Source: Acidobacteriota bacterium (GTDB lineage: Bacteria > Acidobacteriota > Vicinamibacteria > Vicinamibacterales > 2-12-FULL-66-21). From it: DNA of 64,000 nt. The translations under genes and the position numbers were made by a program. Shown here piece after piece: positions 26,603-34,887 of the stretch (the stretch's first letter is position 1; every line of letters begins with the position of its first letter). A model generated the notes under the pieces. It made no database searches and was not told the origin of the DNA. It saw only the letters and a program-made list of their open reading frames with translations. The stretch spans positions 62,001 to 126,000 of the forward strand of contig JACPDI010000010.1 in assembly GCA_016184105.1 (NCBI GenBank), written 5' to 3'.

Positions 26603-28701
26603 GACAGCGCGGCATCAAATAAGGAGTCGTGGAGGCGCTGCACGAGGCGGGCGCCCACGGGTCGGGTGGACACGAGCCCCCGCAGAAATAACAGCGGAGT
26701 TCCACCGCGGTGGCGCAGAACGCGCAGAAAGGCCTGGCGAAAGACTTCTGCGCGTTCAGCGCGTTCAGCGGTGGGTGAGGTGACCACAGGCAGGTCCACG
26801 AAGCTGGCCTGTCCCGGCGCATGGTAGATGCGCTGCGTCGCCTTCCGGTAATCGGCCGGCTTCGCCCAGAAGATGCTCGGCACGAACGTCTGCGGATTGC
26901 GGTCGTACAGCGGGAACCAGCTCGATTGCACCTGCACCATGATGCGATGGCCGGGCAGGAACACGTGATTCGCGTTGGGCAGCGCGAACCGGTAGCGAAG
27001 CGGCGCGCCCGCCGGGATCGGCTTCGCGGTTTCGAAGCTCTCGCGATAGCGGCCCCGGAAGATGTCGGCCGACACCATCAGCTGGTACCCGCCCATCGCC
27101 GGCTGCGCCGCCACCTCGTCGGGATACACGTCGATCAGTTTCACCACCCAGTCGGCATCCGTTCCGCTGGTGGAGGCGACCAGGTTGGCAACCGGTTCCC
27201 CGCTGATCTTCACCGGTGAAGTGAGGACGCCGGAGACGAACGCGAGCACGTCCGGGCGGCCCGACGCCTCCCGCTGATCGTCCACGAGCCACTGCGCCCA
27301 CGTGAGGCCGTTGCCGCCGCCGACCGGCTGGATCGGGCGCGCGCGGAACGGCACCGGTTTCGAGGGGTCGGACACGTATTCGGCGAACGCGGCAGCGCCC
27401 TCAGCCGGCGCCGCGAAACTCAATTTCAGATCGGCTGCAAGATAGAGCGGCGTCCGGTCGATCCGACAACCGCTGGCGCAGCCGGCCGGCCAGGCAGGAA
27501 GCCGGCGCCACGCGTTGCTGCCCGTCTCGAACGCCGCGACCGGCGGAACGTCGGCTTTCGGGGCACCGTCCTTCAAGTACTGATCGAGGAAGGGCCGAAG
27601 GATGGCCTGCCGGAAGTGGAGCGCCGTGTCGCTGTTGAACTTCACGGCGCCGAGGCTGCTGCCGTCGCCGATCTGCTGGCCGTGATGCCACGGCCCCATG
27701 ACGAGGAAGACCTTGTCGTTCGCCGTGTCCTTCGGCTCGAGCGCCTTGTACACGGCCGGCGCGCCGTAGATGTCCTCCTGGTCCCACAGCCCGTGCACGA
27801 GCATCACGGGCACCGTCAGCGGCCGCGCGCCGAGGATCTTGTCCACGGCCTGCTCGCGCCAGAACGCGTCGTAGGCCGGGTGCTCGAGGATCTTGCGCCA
27901 GAACCCAACCTGCTCGAGCCCGCGCAGGCGTCCCAGCTCGCCGGCCGAACCTGCCTGCAGGTACGTGTCGTACTGGTCGAAGTGGCTCGTCCACCACGTC
28001 GCTTCGGATCCTCGCCTGGCCTCCTGGCCGTAGATGTAGGGCATCATCTGCTGGCGGAACGCGCCGTTGTGGAACCAATCGTCACCCATCCACCCGTCGA
28101 CCATCGGGTTCATCGGCACCGCGACCTTCAGCGCCGGATGCGGGTTGACCAGCGCCATCAGCGGCAGGAATCCGTCGTACGAGATCCCGATGATGCCGAC
28201 GCGGCCGTTGCTCTCCGGCACGTTCTTCACCAGCCACTCGATGGTGTCGTACGTATCGGTCGCATGATCGACCGTCGTCGGGTTCTGCGGGCCGCTCAGA
28301 GGACGGTTCATCACGTAGTCCCCTTCGGACCCGTACTTGCCCCGCACGTCCTGGACGACGCGGATGTAGCCTCCTTCGGCGATGACGTCCGTCGCGTTGT
28401 CGTAGCCGTACAGGATGGACGCGAGGTGCGCGCTGCTGGCGTGGCTCGTCAGGCGCGTCGCGTCGTACGGCGTGCGCGTGAGGAGCATCGGCGCTCCCTT
28501 CGCACCGCGCGGCACGATGACGACCGTGTGCAGCTTCACGCCGTCCCGCATCGGGATCAGCACGTCCCGTTTGACGTAATCGAACGAGTCGGTCTTCGGC
28601 GTGAAGGTCTCGGGCGTCTCGCTCGGGAACCGGGGGGCCGGGGTTTGCGCCTGCGCGAGGACGCCGAGCAGGCAGAGCAGCGGTGCGAGGAAGGTCCGCA
28701 T
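26452..28701 (-). CDS. CocE/NonD-type alpha/beta hydrolase (X-Pro dipeptidyl-peptidase fold), abnormal C-terminal extension
   Basis: A secreted serine hydrolase of the CocE/NonD group, acting on esters or acylated peptides. A signal peptide (MRTFLAPLLCLLGVLAQAQ) is followed by an alpha/beta hydrolase domain with RDVLIPMRDGVKLHTV, nucleophile Ser in GIIGISYDGFLPLM, Asp in LVHGLWDQEDIYG and His in MGPWHHGQQIG, then a C-terminal jelly-roll domain ending FVDLPVVT at about 26780. The frame then runs on for about 109 residues of low-complexity sequence through an inverted repeat and 150 bases into the antisense of DUF3014. The stop seems to have been lost; the catalytic part looks intact. The ATG at 28701 fits the signal peptide. 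Confidence 0.85.
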   Translation of the reverse strand: MRTFLAPLLCLLGVLAQAQTPAPRFPSETPETFTPKTDSFDYVKRDVLIPMRDGVKLHTVVIVPRGAKGAPMLLTRTPYDATRLTSHASSAHLASILYGYDNATDVIAEGGYIRVVQDVRGKYGSEGDYVMNRPLSGPQNPTTVDHATDTYDTIEWLVKNVPESNGRVGIIGISYDGFLPLMALVNPHPALKVAVPMNPMVDGWMGDDWFHNGAFRQQMMPYIYGQEARRGSEATWWTSHFDQYDTYLQAGSAGELGRLRGLEQVGFWRKILEHPAYDAFWREQAVDKILGARPLTVPVMLVHGLWDQEDIYGAPAVYKALEPKDTANDKVFLVMGPWHHGQQIGDGSSLGAVKFNSDTALHFRQAILRPFLDQYLKDGAPKADVPPVAAFETGSNAWRRLPAWPAGCASGCRIDRTPLYLAADLKLSFAAPAEGAAAFAEYVSDPSKPVPFRARPIQPVGGGNGLTWAQWLVDDQREASGRPDVLAFVSGVLTSPVKISGEPVANLVASTSGTDADWVVKLIDVYPDEVAAQPAMGGYQLMVSADIFRGRYRESFETAKPIPAGAPLRYRFALPNANHVFLPGHRIMVQVQSSWFPLYDRNPQTFVPSIFWAKPADYRKATQRIYHAPGQASFVDLPVVTSPTAERAERAEVFRQAFLRVLRHRGGTPLLFLRGLVSTRPVGARLVQRLHDSLFDAALSQRGAGKREGGMPRYPATSRIFCWIARTFCGPMRRSCFCGGESASSRGSS
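26701..26775. repeat. Inverted pair of a ~29-base dispersed repeat inside the CocE 3' end
   Basis: The left arm (26701-26730) reads, as reverse complement, TTCTGCGCGTTCTGCGCC...; the right arm (about 26747-26774) reads TTCTGCGCGTTCAGCGCGTT.... The arms pair over 15 of 16 bases at their inner ends. The same unit occurs singly at 52503-52530 and 54449-54477. Confidence 0.65.
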
Positions 28702-28759
28702 GCCGGGGATTCTATACCGCGAGCCCCTGCGCCTCCCGCGTTCCCTGCTGGACTCCCGG

Positions 28760-28765
28760 TAAAAT
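28760..28765 (+). promoter_or_regulatory. -10 hexamer TAAAAT before efpL
   Basis: TAAAAT lies 7 bases before the chosen ATG at 28773, which suggests a leaderless transcript and argues against the overlapping ATG at 28764. Confidence 0.45.
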
Positions 28766-28772
28766 GGGAGCA

Positions 28773-29348
28773 ATGCCCAGCCTGATTGAAGCGATCGACA
28801 TCAAGCGGAAGATGTTCTTCGAGTTCGAGGACGCGCCGTATCACTGCATCGACGTGGAGGTCTCACGCCCCACGGCGCGCGGCGGGCAGACGCTCGTGCG
28901 CGTCAAGATGCGCAACCTCCTCACGCGAGCGGTGTTCGATCGCACCTTCAAGGCGGGCGAGAAGTTCCGCGAACCGGACCTGGACGTCATCGCGGCAACA
29001 TTCCTGTACCGCGACGCGGCCGGTTACCACTTCATGGACCAGGAGAGCTACGAGACGCTCACGCTGGCGCCAGAGGCGCTCGGCGACGACCAGCAACTGC
29101 TCGTGGACAACGTGGCCGTGCAGATCCAGAAGTACAACGGCCGTCCGATCGGCGTCCAGTTTCCGCCGCACGTCGAGTTGACGGTGACCTCCACCGAGCC
29201 GGGCGTGCGCGGCGACACGGCCAGCGGCGGGGTCACCAAGCTTGCGACGCTCGAGACCGGGCTGCAGATTCGTGTGCCGCTCTTCATCAAGGAAGGGGAG
29301 AAGGTGAAAGTGCACACCGAGACGAAGGAGTTCGCGGGGCGCGCCTAG
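28773..29348 (+). CDS. efpL: Elongation factor P paralogue, EfpL/YeiP type
   Basis: A 191-residue three-domain EF-P-family protein, the same size as E. coli YeiP (190). The loop that contacts the peptidyl-transferase centre reads RPTARGG, close to SPTARGA of E. coli EfpL (YeiP), with Arg36 at the place of EfpL Arg33; canonical EF-P has a PGKGxA-type loop with a modified Lys. The C-terminus (LQIRVPLFIKEGEKVKVHTETKEFAGRA) also resembles YeiP. It should relieve ribosome stalling at polyproline and other difficult motifs. I chose the second ATG because it gives the family length and has a -10 box 7 bases upstream. Confidence 0.88.
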   Translation: MPSLIEAIDIKRKMFFEFEDAPYHCIDVEVSRPTARGGQTLVRVKMRNLLTRAVFDRTFKAGEKFREPDLDVIAATFLYRDAAGYHFMDQESYETLTLAPEALGDDQQLLVDNVAVQIQKYNGRPIGVQFPPHVELTVTSTEPGVRGDTASGGVTKLATLETGLQIRVPLFIKEGEKVKVHTETKEFAGRA

Positions 29349-29540
29349 CCGGCGCGCCGATGAGCCTGCGAGGAGGGCGAGCGCGTCGCCGGCGCCCATG
29401 GCGCGCGCGATGTCGGAGGCCGTCAGTCAGGCCTGCCGCGTCGCGGCGATCGCGCGCCGGTGCCGGCGCTGAGCCGCGACTGAGCCTTAACCCGCCGGGA
29501 ACGGGCCGTGCATTCCTTCCAGTCTTCTGGAGGAATCTGT
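29349..29540. other. 192-base intergenic stretch, nothing recognised
   Basis: The region between efpL and the DUF2934 gene has no conserved reading frame, hairpin or repeat that I can support. A minus-strand segment reads a little like the end of an ankyrin repeat but is too short to call. Confidence 0.4.
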
Positions 29541-29795
29541 ATGGCACGACGACGGTCCACGAAGGAGCGCGGCGATACGGCCGCGGACACTGTCACGGCG
29601 TCTCCCACCGAAGCGGCCGGCACCATCGAACCCCAGGATCCCGCGGGGAACAGGGGAGCGGACAATCGCGAGGACGAGATCGCCCGGCGCGCCTACGAAC
29701 GGTACGAGGCGCGCGGTGGGGCACACGGGCACGATCAGGACGATTGGTACGAGGCCGAACGTGAAGTACGTGGCGGCAGGTCGCGGCACAAGTAG
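29541..29795 (+). CDS. DUF2934 domain-containing small protein
   Basis: An 84-residue hydrophilic protein. Residues about 44-75 (REDEIARRAYERYEARGGAHGHDQDDWYEAEREV) carry the DUF2934 motif, a short helical pair common in Acidobacteriota and Proteobacteria with unknown function. The N-terminus is basic (MARRRSTKERG), then Thr/Ala/Pro rich and probably disordered. The ATG has a good GGAGG ribosome binding site 7 bases upstream. Confidence 0.8.
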   Translation: MARRRSTKERGDTAADTVTASPTEAAGTIEPQDPAGNRGADNREDEIARRAYERYEARGGAHGHDQDDWYEAEREVRGGRSRHK

Positions 29796-29891
29796 GTAGC
29801 CGGTTTCGCCCCTCCCGTTCAGTTGTCATACGCGCACGGCCCCGCGCCGATACAGGTCTGCCTCGGCGGCAAGCCGGCGGCAAGGCGGCGG

Positions 29892-29897
29892 TAAGAT
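29892..29897 (+). promoter_or_regulatory. -10 hexamer TAAGAT before the thiamine-binding protein gene
   Basis: TAAGAT lies 7 bases before the ATG at 29905 and overlaps the alternative ATG at 29896, favouring the later start and a leaderless message. Confidence 0.45.
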
Positions 29898-29904
29898 GGG
29901 ACGT

Positions 29905-30204
29905 ATGAACGTGCTCGTCGACGTGTCCATCGTGCCGCTCGGCGTCGGCATTTCCCTCTCGAAATACGTCGCGGCGTGCGAGCGCGTCCTGCAGGACGCA
30001 GGGCTCCGGCCCCAGCTCCACGCATACGGGACGAACGTCGAAGGTGAGTGGGACGCGGTCTTCGCGGCGGTCAGACGCTGCCACGAGGTGCTCCACGAGA
30101 TGGGCGCGCCGCGCGTCAGCACCAACCTCCGCGCCGGCACGCGCACCGATCGCGATCAAACCCTGCAGGACAAGGTCGACAGCGTGAAGGCGAAGCTCCG
30201 GTGA
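29905..30204 (+). CDS. MTH1187 family thiamine-binding protein (DUF77)
   Basis: A 99-residue protein with the family opening VDVSIVPLGVGISLSKYV, the LHAYGTNVEGEWDAVFAAVRRCHEVLHEMGAPRVSTNLRAGTRTD core and a helical end. Members form ferredoxin-like oligomers and several bind thiamine or related heterocycles; the physiological role is not settled. Its stop overlaps the GTG start of the hemerythrin gene by 4 bases (GTGA), so the two are co-translated. The start is supported by a -10 box just upstream. Confidence 0.88.
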   Translation: MNVLVDVSIVPLGVGISLSKYVAACERVLQDAGLRPQLHAYGTNVEGEWDAVFAAVRRCHEVLHEMGAPRVSTNLRAGTRTDRDQTLQDKVDSVKAKLR

Positions 30205-30860
30205 AGCTCATCGACGATCTGCGTGCCGAGCACGATCTCATCGAGCAAGTCGTCGGATCGCTGAGGACATTCGTCGACCTTCGCCTCCGCGGCGAGGGGG
30301 CCACGGCCGACGGCCCCCGGTTCGTCGCCTTCTTCCGGCTGTTCGCCGGCGACTTCCACCACGCCAAAGAGGAGGACACGCTGTTTCCCGCCCTGCAGAC
30401 GATGGCGGATCTCCCCGCGCAGGGTCCGATCGCGGTCCTCACCGAGGATCACCGACAGCTCGGGGCGGTGCTCGGCGAGATGGACGCGCTGCTCGCAACC
30501 GCGTCGCTCAACGATGAGCAACGCCAGCGGCTGCAGATGCTGGCCATCGAGTACTCCCACGGGCTGTGGCATCACATCGACGCCGAGAACTCCGTGCTGC
30601 TGCCCGAAAGCGAGGGACGACTCGCGAAGAAGGGGGTTCGGGAATTGCCGTCGCGCCCGATGACGGCTGACGAAGCCGCCGCTCGGCAGTCGGCCGCCGA
30701 TCTCCTCGAGCGATATCCGCCCGCGTTCGACCCCACCATCGTTCGCGGCGAGGGCTGTATCTCCTGCCGCGCGTTCCCCGACGCCTGTCGCGGCCTCGAG
30801 CGCGAGTGGTGGAACGAATGGGAGTGGGAGGAATTCGAGGATCACGTCGGCGGCGACTGA
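30201..30860 (+). CDS. Hemerythrin HHE domain protein with cysteine-containing tail
   Basis: A 219-residue cytoplasmic protein. The iron-ligand pattern of a hemerythrin four-helix bundle is present: His11, His54 with Glu58 (DFHHAKEEDTLFP), His84 (LTEDHRQL), and His120/His124 with Glu129 (YSHGLWHHIDAEN). Such proteins bind O2, NO or iron and some act in nitrosative stress. After the bundle comes a 60-residue tail with Cys186, Cys189 and Cys196 (GCISCRAFPDACRG) and a Trp/Glu-rich end. The start is GTG at 30201, overlapping the thiamine-binding protein stop. Confidence 0.85.
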   Translation: MKLIDDLRAEHDLIEQVVGSLRTFVDLRLRGEGATADGPRFVAFFRLFAGDFHHAKEEDTLFPALQTMADLPAQGPIAVLTEDHRQLGAVLGEMDALLATASLNDEQRQRLQMLAIEYSHGLWHHIDAENSVLLPESEGRLAKKGVRELPSRPMTADEAAARQSAADLLERYPPAFDPTIVRGEGCISCRAFPDACRGLEREWWNEWEWEEFEDHVGGD

Positions 30861-30950
30861 TCCACAAGGCACACCCTTTGCTGCCCGTCGCGTACTCGGC
30901 CTGAAATCTGCCGGAATCCCGTCACCCGCGGCCCGCGAAAGGACTGTCCC

Positions 30951-33146
30951 ATGCCAGGCGTCGCCACGCCGGAATCCCTCCGCACCCTGCCGACCGACGA
31001 AATCCGCCAGCTTCTCTGGCGGCTGTCCGATCGCTACGCGCACCAGCTCCTGATCCAGAGCGCGCGCGCCGTGGCGCGCGGGCCGGTGGCGCGGCTGGTC
31101 GCCGCGGGGCAGCGGCACTCCCATGACTGGACGCCGGAGAAGGCCGCCCTGCTCCAGGAGTTCGACGCGGCGGGACTGACCTCGGTCTACCTCGATCCGG
31201 AACACGGTGGATTCATCGACGGGCCGAAGAACCTGGCGCTCGCGCTCGTGGCCTTCGAGCTGGCGTGGGTGGACGCGGGCGCGGCGACCTGCAGCCTCGC
31301 CGGTCACCTCGCGCTCGCACCGATCCACGAGCGCGGCACGCCGGAGCAGCGCGCGTTCTATCTCTCGCGCACGCTGCCCGCGCAGCCCGGCGAAGATCGC
31401 CAGACGTGGCGCGGCGCGTTCTGCCTCACCGAGCCCATCCCCTACGTTGGCGTCGAGACCGGGCTGCTCAACGGGAAGCTGCGCGTCGATTCGTGGGACG
31501 GCGCGGAGCCAATGCTGCGCGTCGAGAAACGCGGCCGCTTCATCACCAACATGGGCTTTGCCACCTTCGTCACCGCCGCGGTCGATTCAGACGACGAGCG
31601 CATCAAGGGAAGCTGCATGGTCGTTCTCGAAGAGACCGACCCCGGCGTGTTCGATCGCGGCACGCCCACGCGGAAGCTCGTGCACCAGCTCTCATCCACC
31701 AACGATCCGATCTTCAGCCTCACCGTCCCCGCCAGCCGCATCGTCGGCGGCTACACGGTGGAGAACGGCGTCATCGTGCCGCGCTTCAGCCACGGCGAGG
31801 TGATCGAGGCGGTGTTCCGCCGCACGCGCGTCACGGTCGGCCTGATGACCGCGGCCAAGCTGCTTTCGGCGGTCGAGCCCGTACTCCGCTACCAGCGCAC
31901 ACGATTCCGGGGCGGCGAATCGATCGCGCCCGGATCGCCGCGCTACGAGCTGGGCCTGCAGCAGCGCGAGGACGCGATCCATCGCCTTGTCGACATCTGG
32001 GCGGCGGGGGAGGCGAGCGCGTCGATCGGCTTCGCGACCGCGCGGCTGTTCGACGAGCTGGACCCGATCGAACGGCGCAAGCAGGAGATCTTCGCCGAGC
32101 GCGGCATCGCCGGCGCGCGTGCGCAGATGAGGGCGATGGCGAAGATTTCCGACGAAGCCGTCGCGCATCTCCGCGATCCGCAGGCGAAGCCCGCCGACGA
32201 GCTGGTGAACTACGCGCTGCTGGACTCGGTGGCCAACGTGCTCTGTCCCGCCGTCAAGCTCTGGAACACGGGGCAGGGCGCGACGATGATGCGCGAGGCG
32301 GTCAGCCTGATGGGGGGCTACGGCATCACCGAGGATTGCCCCGGGTTCCTCGGCTACAAGTGGATGGATTCGCAGCTCGAAGCCACGTACGAAGGCCCCG
32401 AGGCCGTGCAGCGGCGGCAACTGTCGATCACGATGACCAACGACGTGTTTCTCGCGCAGTTCCACTTCTGGACGCGCGAGATGCGCGCAATCGCGGCGCG
32501 GCGTCCGGGGACCGGCGCGTGCACGATCGCCTCGGCGATGCAGCTGTGGTCGTGGACCCTGGCGCACCTGCAGCGCACCGCGGACGCCAACGGCGCGAAG
32601 TTGTACCAGGGCAACAGGCAGGGGGTGACCTTCCCGCTGGCCGACGCGCTCTGCTGGCTGCTGGCGGCACGCTGCCAGATTCTCGACGTCCTCGAGCTGG
32701 AAGCGCGCGCCGCGGAACGGCCGGACCTCGCGGACGTGTCGGCCGGCTACGTCGCGTTCCTCAGCGATCTGTGCCACGTGCAGGCGGCGCGGGCCGCCGG
32801 CGAAGCCGGGCGCATCTGCACTGAACTCGTCTATGGATACCGGCGCCATCCCTCGTGGGACGACGCGTGCGCGGCGGGGTGCTGCCAGAGCGAGGCCGCG
32901 GACGCGCTCGAGGGCCTGATCCCCGGCTTCGGCGCCAGCGCCGTGACGTACATGGACGTCATCGAAGCCGACGGCGCGCATCCGGACAAGGCAGGTCCCT
33001 GCGTGCGGTTTCCGGCGCTGCAGACGTTCCAGCGCCTTCGCGCGAAGCTCGACGGCTGCCTGACCGGCGCGCGTCTGGCGAAGGACCGCGCCGCCGACGC
33101 GCTCACGAAGGTGATGATTCCCGAGGCGCCGGACTATCCCGCATGA
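30951..33146 (+). CDS. Large acyl-CoA dehydrogenase family flavoprotein
   Basis: A 731-residue protein, nearly twice the usual acyl-CoA dehydrogenase length. The ACAD core shows FCLTEP, ITNMGFATFVTAA, the helical region LMTAAKLLSAVEPVLRYQRTRF, MGGYGITED, and the catalytic Glu in ATYEGPEAVQRRQLS. The N-terminus and a C-terminal helical part of about 200 residues are extra; the latter is Cys-rich (GRICTEL, AAGCCQSEAADAL). It should oxidise an acyl-CoA or similar thioester and pass electrons to the ETF encoded downstream. An AAAGGA ribosome binding site precedes the ATG; the stop overlaps the next start (ATGA). The substrate is unknown. Confidence 0.85.
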   Translation: MPGVATPESLRTLPTDEIRQLLWRLSDRYAHQLLIQSARAVARGPVARLVAAGQRHSHDWTPEKAALLQEFDAAGLTSVYLDPEHGGFIDGPKNLALALVAFELAWVDAGAATCSLAGHLALAPIHERGTPEQRAFYLSRTLPAQPGEDRQTWRGAFCLTEPIPYVGVETGLLNGKLRVDSWDGAEPMLRVEKRGRFITNMGFATFVTAAVDSDDERIKGSCMVVLEETDPGVFDRGTPTRKLVHQLSSTNDPIFSLTVPASRIVGGYTVENGVIVPRFSHGEVIEAVFRRTRVTVGLMTAAKLLSAVEPVLRYQRTRFRGGESIAPGSPRYELGLQQREDAIHRLVDIWAAGEASASIGFATARLFDELDPIERRKQEIFAERGIAGARAQMRAMAKISDEAVAHLRDPQAKPADELVNYALLDSVANVLCPAVKLWNTGQGATMMREAVSLMGGYGITEDCPGFLGYKWMDSQLEATYEGPEAVQRRQLSITMTNDVFLAQFHFWTREMRAIAARRPGTGACTIASAMQLWSWTLAHLQRTADANGAKLYQGNRQGVTFPLADALCWLLAARCQILDVLELEARAAERPDLADVSAGYVAFLSDLCHVQAARAAGEAGRICTELVYGYRRHPSWDDACAAGCCQSEAADALEGLIPGFGASAVTYMDVIEADGAHPDKAGPCVRFPALQTFQRLRAKLDGCLTGARLAKDRAADALTKVMIPEAPDYPA

Positions 33147-34885
33147 GCGTCGCACGCGGACAGATGGACGTCGACGTCGTCTGCGCCGGCTTCGGGCCGG
33201 CGACGGGCGGTTTCCTCACGACGCTCGGGCGCGCGCTGACGCGTGAGGACGGCGGCGTGCGGCTCGAGAGCCGCGTGTCGCCCGGCATGCCGCTGCAGGT
33301 GATGTGCTTCGAGCGCGCGGACGACTTCGGCGTCGGCGTCTCGGGCGTCGTGACGCGCGCGCGCGGCCTTCGCGCGTCGTTCCCTGATTTCGAGCGGGCG
33401 CAGATCCCGCTCTGCACGCGCGTCACGGGCGAGAAGCTTGTCTACCTCCTCGATCCGATTGGCGCGAGCCGCCGATCGCGTCCGCTGCGCGCGATCGATG
33501 TGCTGCTTCGCGGCGCCGGCCGGGTCGCAGGTGTTCGTCATCATGCCGTCGTGCTGCCATTCATGCCGTCTTTTCTCAGGAAGCACGACGGGTTCGTGCT
33601 CTCAATCGGGCAGTTCGGGCAGTGGCTCTCGGGACAGATCATGGCCGGCGGGGGCGCGCAGATCTGGCCCGCGTCTCCCGTAGACGGTCCGCTCTTCGAT
33701 GGAGACAGCGACCGCGTTGCGGGCGTGCGGCTCGTGGATCAAGGCACCGATCTGAAAGGCGAGCCGACCTCCGCCTACACGCCGGGGATGGACGTGCGGG
33801 CCGCGCTCACCGTCGTCGGCGATGGGCCCGTGGGCGCCGTCGGGCGCGCGCTCGACGCGCGCTTCGGGCTGCCGGAGGGGCACGCTCGCGACCAGTGGGC
33901 GCTCGGCATGAAGATGGTGGTCGATCTCCGCGAGGGGGTCGATCTCGAGCCGGGCACGGTGATTCATACCTTCGGGTTTCCCGAGCCGGAGATCTTCGGG
34001 TTCCTGTACGTGCTCAAGCCGGGCACCGTGTCGCTCGGCATCTTCGTGCCCTCGTGGTTCGACAGCCCGGTGCGCACCGCGTACCGCTACCTGCAGCACT
34101 GGATGCAGCATCCGTACTTGTGGCGATGGCTCGAGGGAGGATCGCTGCGGTCGTGGGGCGCGAAGTCGCTCCAGGAGTCGGGGCGGCGGGGCGAGCCGCA
34201 CCTGGTTGGTGACGGGTACGCGCGTATCGGCGAAGGATCGGGCAGCACGAATGCGCTGACCGGCTCCGGTGTGGACGAGGCGTGGACGACCGGCGCGCAG
34301 CTTGCTGAAGCGGTGATCGAGCTGGCGGAACGCGGTGACCCGTTCACGCGCGAGAACCTGGAGCGGACCTACGTGCGGCGGCGCCGTGCGAGCTGGCTGG
34401 ACCTCGAGCTGCGGATCGCGGAGAGCGCGCGGAACGGCTTCGCCCGCGGGATGCTGTGGGGGATGTTCGGGATGGGACTGGCCGGCCTGACGGGCGGGCG
34501 TTTGCGGCTGCCACGAATGAGCGATTCGCGGCGACCACAAGACGAGCATTGTTCCAGCCTCGACGAGCAGGGCTGGCCGGCGATCGTGCATGACGGCCGG
34601 CTGCTCGTGACCCACCAGGACGCGCTGTTGATGGGCGGCAAGGTGCGGGCGGCGCCGGGCTATGCCGACCACGTGCGGATCAAGGAGCCCGGCGTGTGCC
34701 GCGACTGCCGCGCGCGCGTCTGCGTCTCGATGTGCTCGGGGCAGGCGATCACGTCGGCCGGCGCCGAGGGAATTGCGTTCGATCGCGAGAAATGCGTTCA
34801 CTGCGGCGCGTGCGTCTGGAACTGCGCCACCAGCAACCTCGAGTTCCGCGCGGGCGCGGGCGGGTTGCATTCGGTTGAGAACTGA
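33143..34885 (+). CDS. ETF:quinone oxidoreductase-like flavoprotein with C-terminal iron-sulfur domain
   Basis: A 580-residue protein. The N-terminal Rossmann fold (VDVVCAGFGPATGGFL) and the ALTVVGDGPVG, GYARIGEGSGSTNALTGSGVDEAW segments match the FixC/ETF-QO flavoprotein group. The C-terminal domain has eight cysteines in two sets: 519, 522, 527, 531 and 551, 554, 557, 561 (CVHCGACVWNC). Known ETF-QO uses four cysteines for one 4Fe-4S cluster, so a second cluster is possible here. It would take electrons from the EtfAB encoded next and give them to the quinone pool at the membrane. It overlaps the dehydrogenase gene by 4 bases and precedes etfB by 2. Confidence 0.85.
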   Translation: MSVARGQMDVDVVCAGFGPATGGFLTTLGRALTREDGGVRLESRVSPGMPLQVMCFERADDFGVGVSGVVTRARGLRASFPDFERAQIPLCTRVTGEKLVYLLDPIGASRRSRPLRAIDVLLRGAGRVAGVRHHAVVLPFMPSFLRKHDGFVLSIGQFGQWLSGQIMAGGGAQIWPASPVDGPLFDGDSDRVAGVRLVDQGTDLKGEPTSAYTPGMDVRAALTVVGDGPVGAVGRALDARFGLPEGHARDQWALGMKMVVDLREGVDLEPGTVIHTFGFPEPEIFGFLYVLKPGTVSLGIFVPSWFDSPVRTAYRYLQHWMQHPYLWRWLEGGSLRSWGAKSLQESGRRGEPHLVGDGYARIGEGSGSTNALTGSGVDEAWTTGAQLAEAVIELAERGDPFTRENLERTYVRRRRASWLDLELRIAESARNGFARGMLWGMFGMGLAGLTGGRLRLPRMSDSRRPQDEHCSSLDEQGWPAIVHDGRLLVTHQDALLMGGKVRAAPGYADHVRIKEPGVCRDCRARVCVSMCSGQAITSAGAEGIAFDREKCVHCGACVWNCATSNLEFRAGAGGLHSVEN

Positions 34886-34887
34886 CC

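Noticed and set aside
29260-29450. Minus-strand segment resembling the end of an ankyrin repeat (TASDIARAMGAGDALALL)
   Set aside because: Only about 20 residues match by eye and a stop codon lies just upstream in frame; too little to call a pseudogene.
29405-29470. Short plus-strand open frame beginning MSEAVSQACRVAAIARR
   Set aside because: About 20 codons, no ribosome binding site, no conservation that I can recognise.
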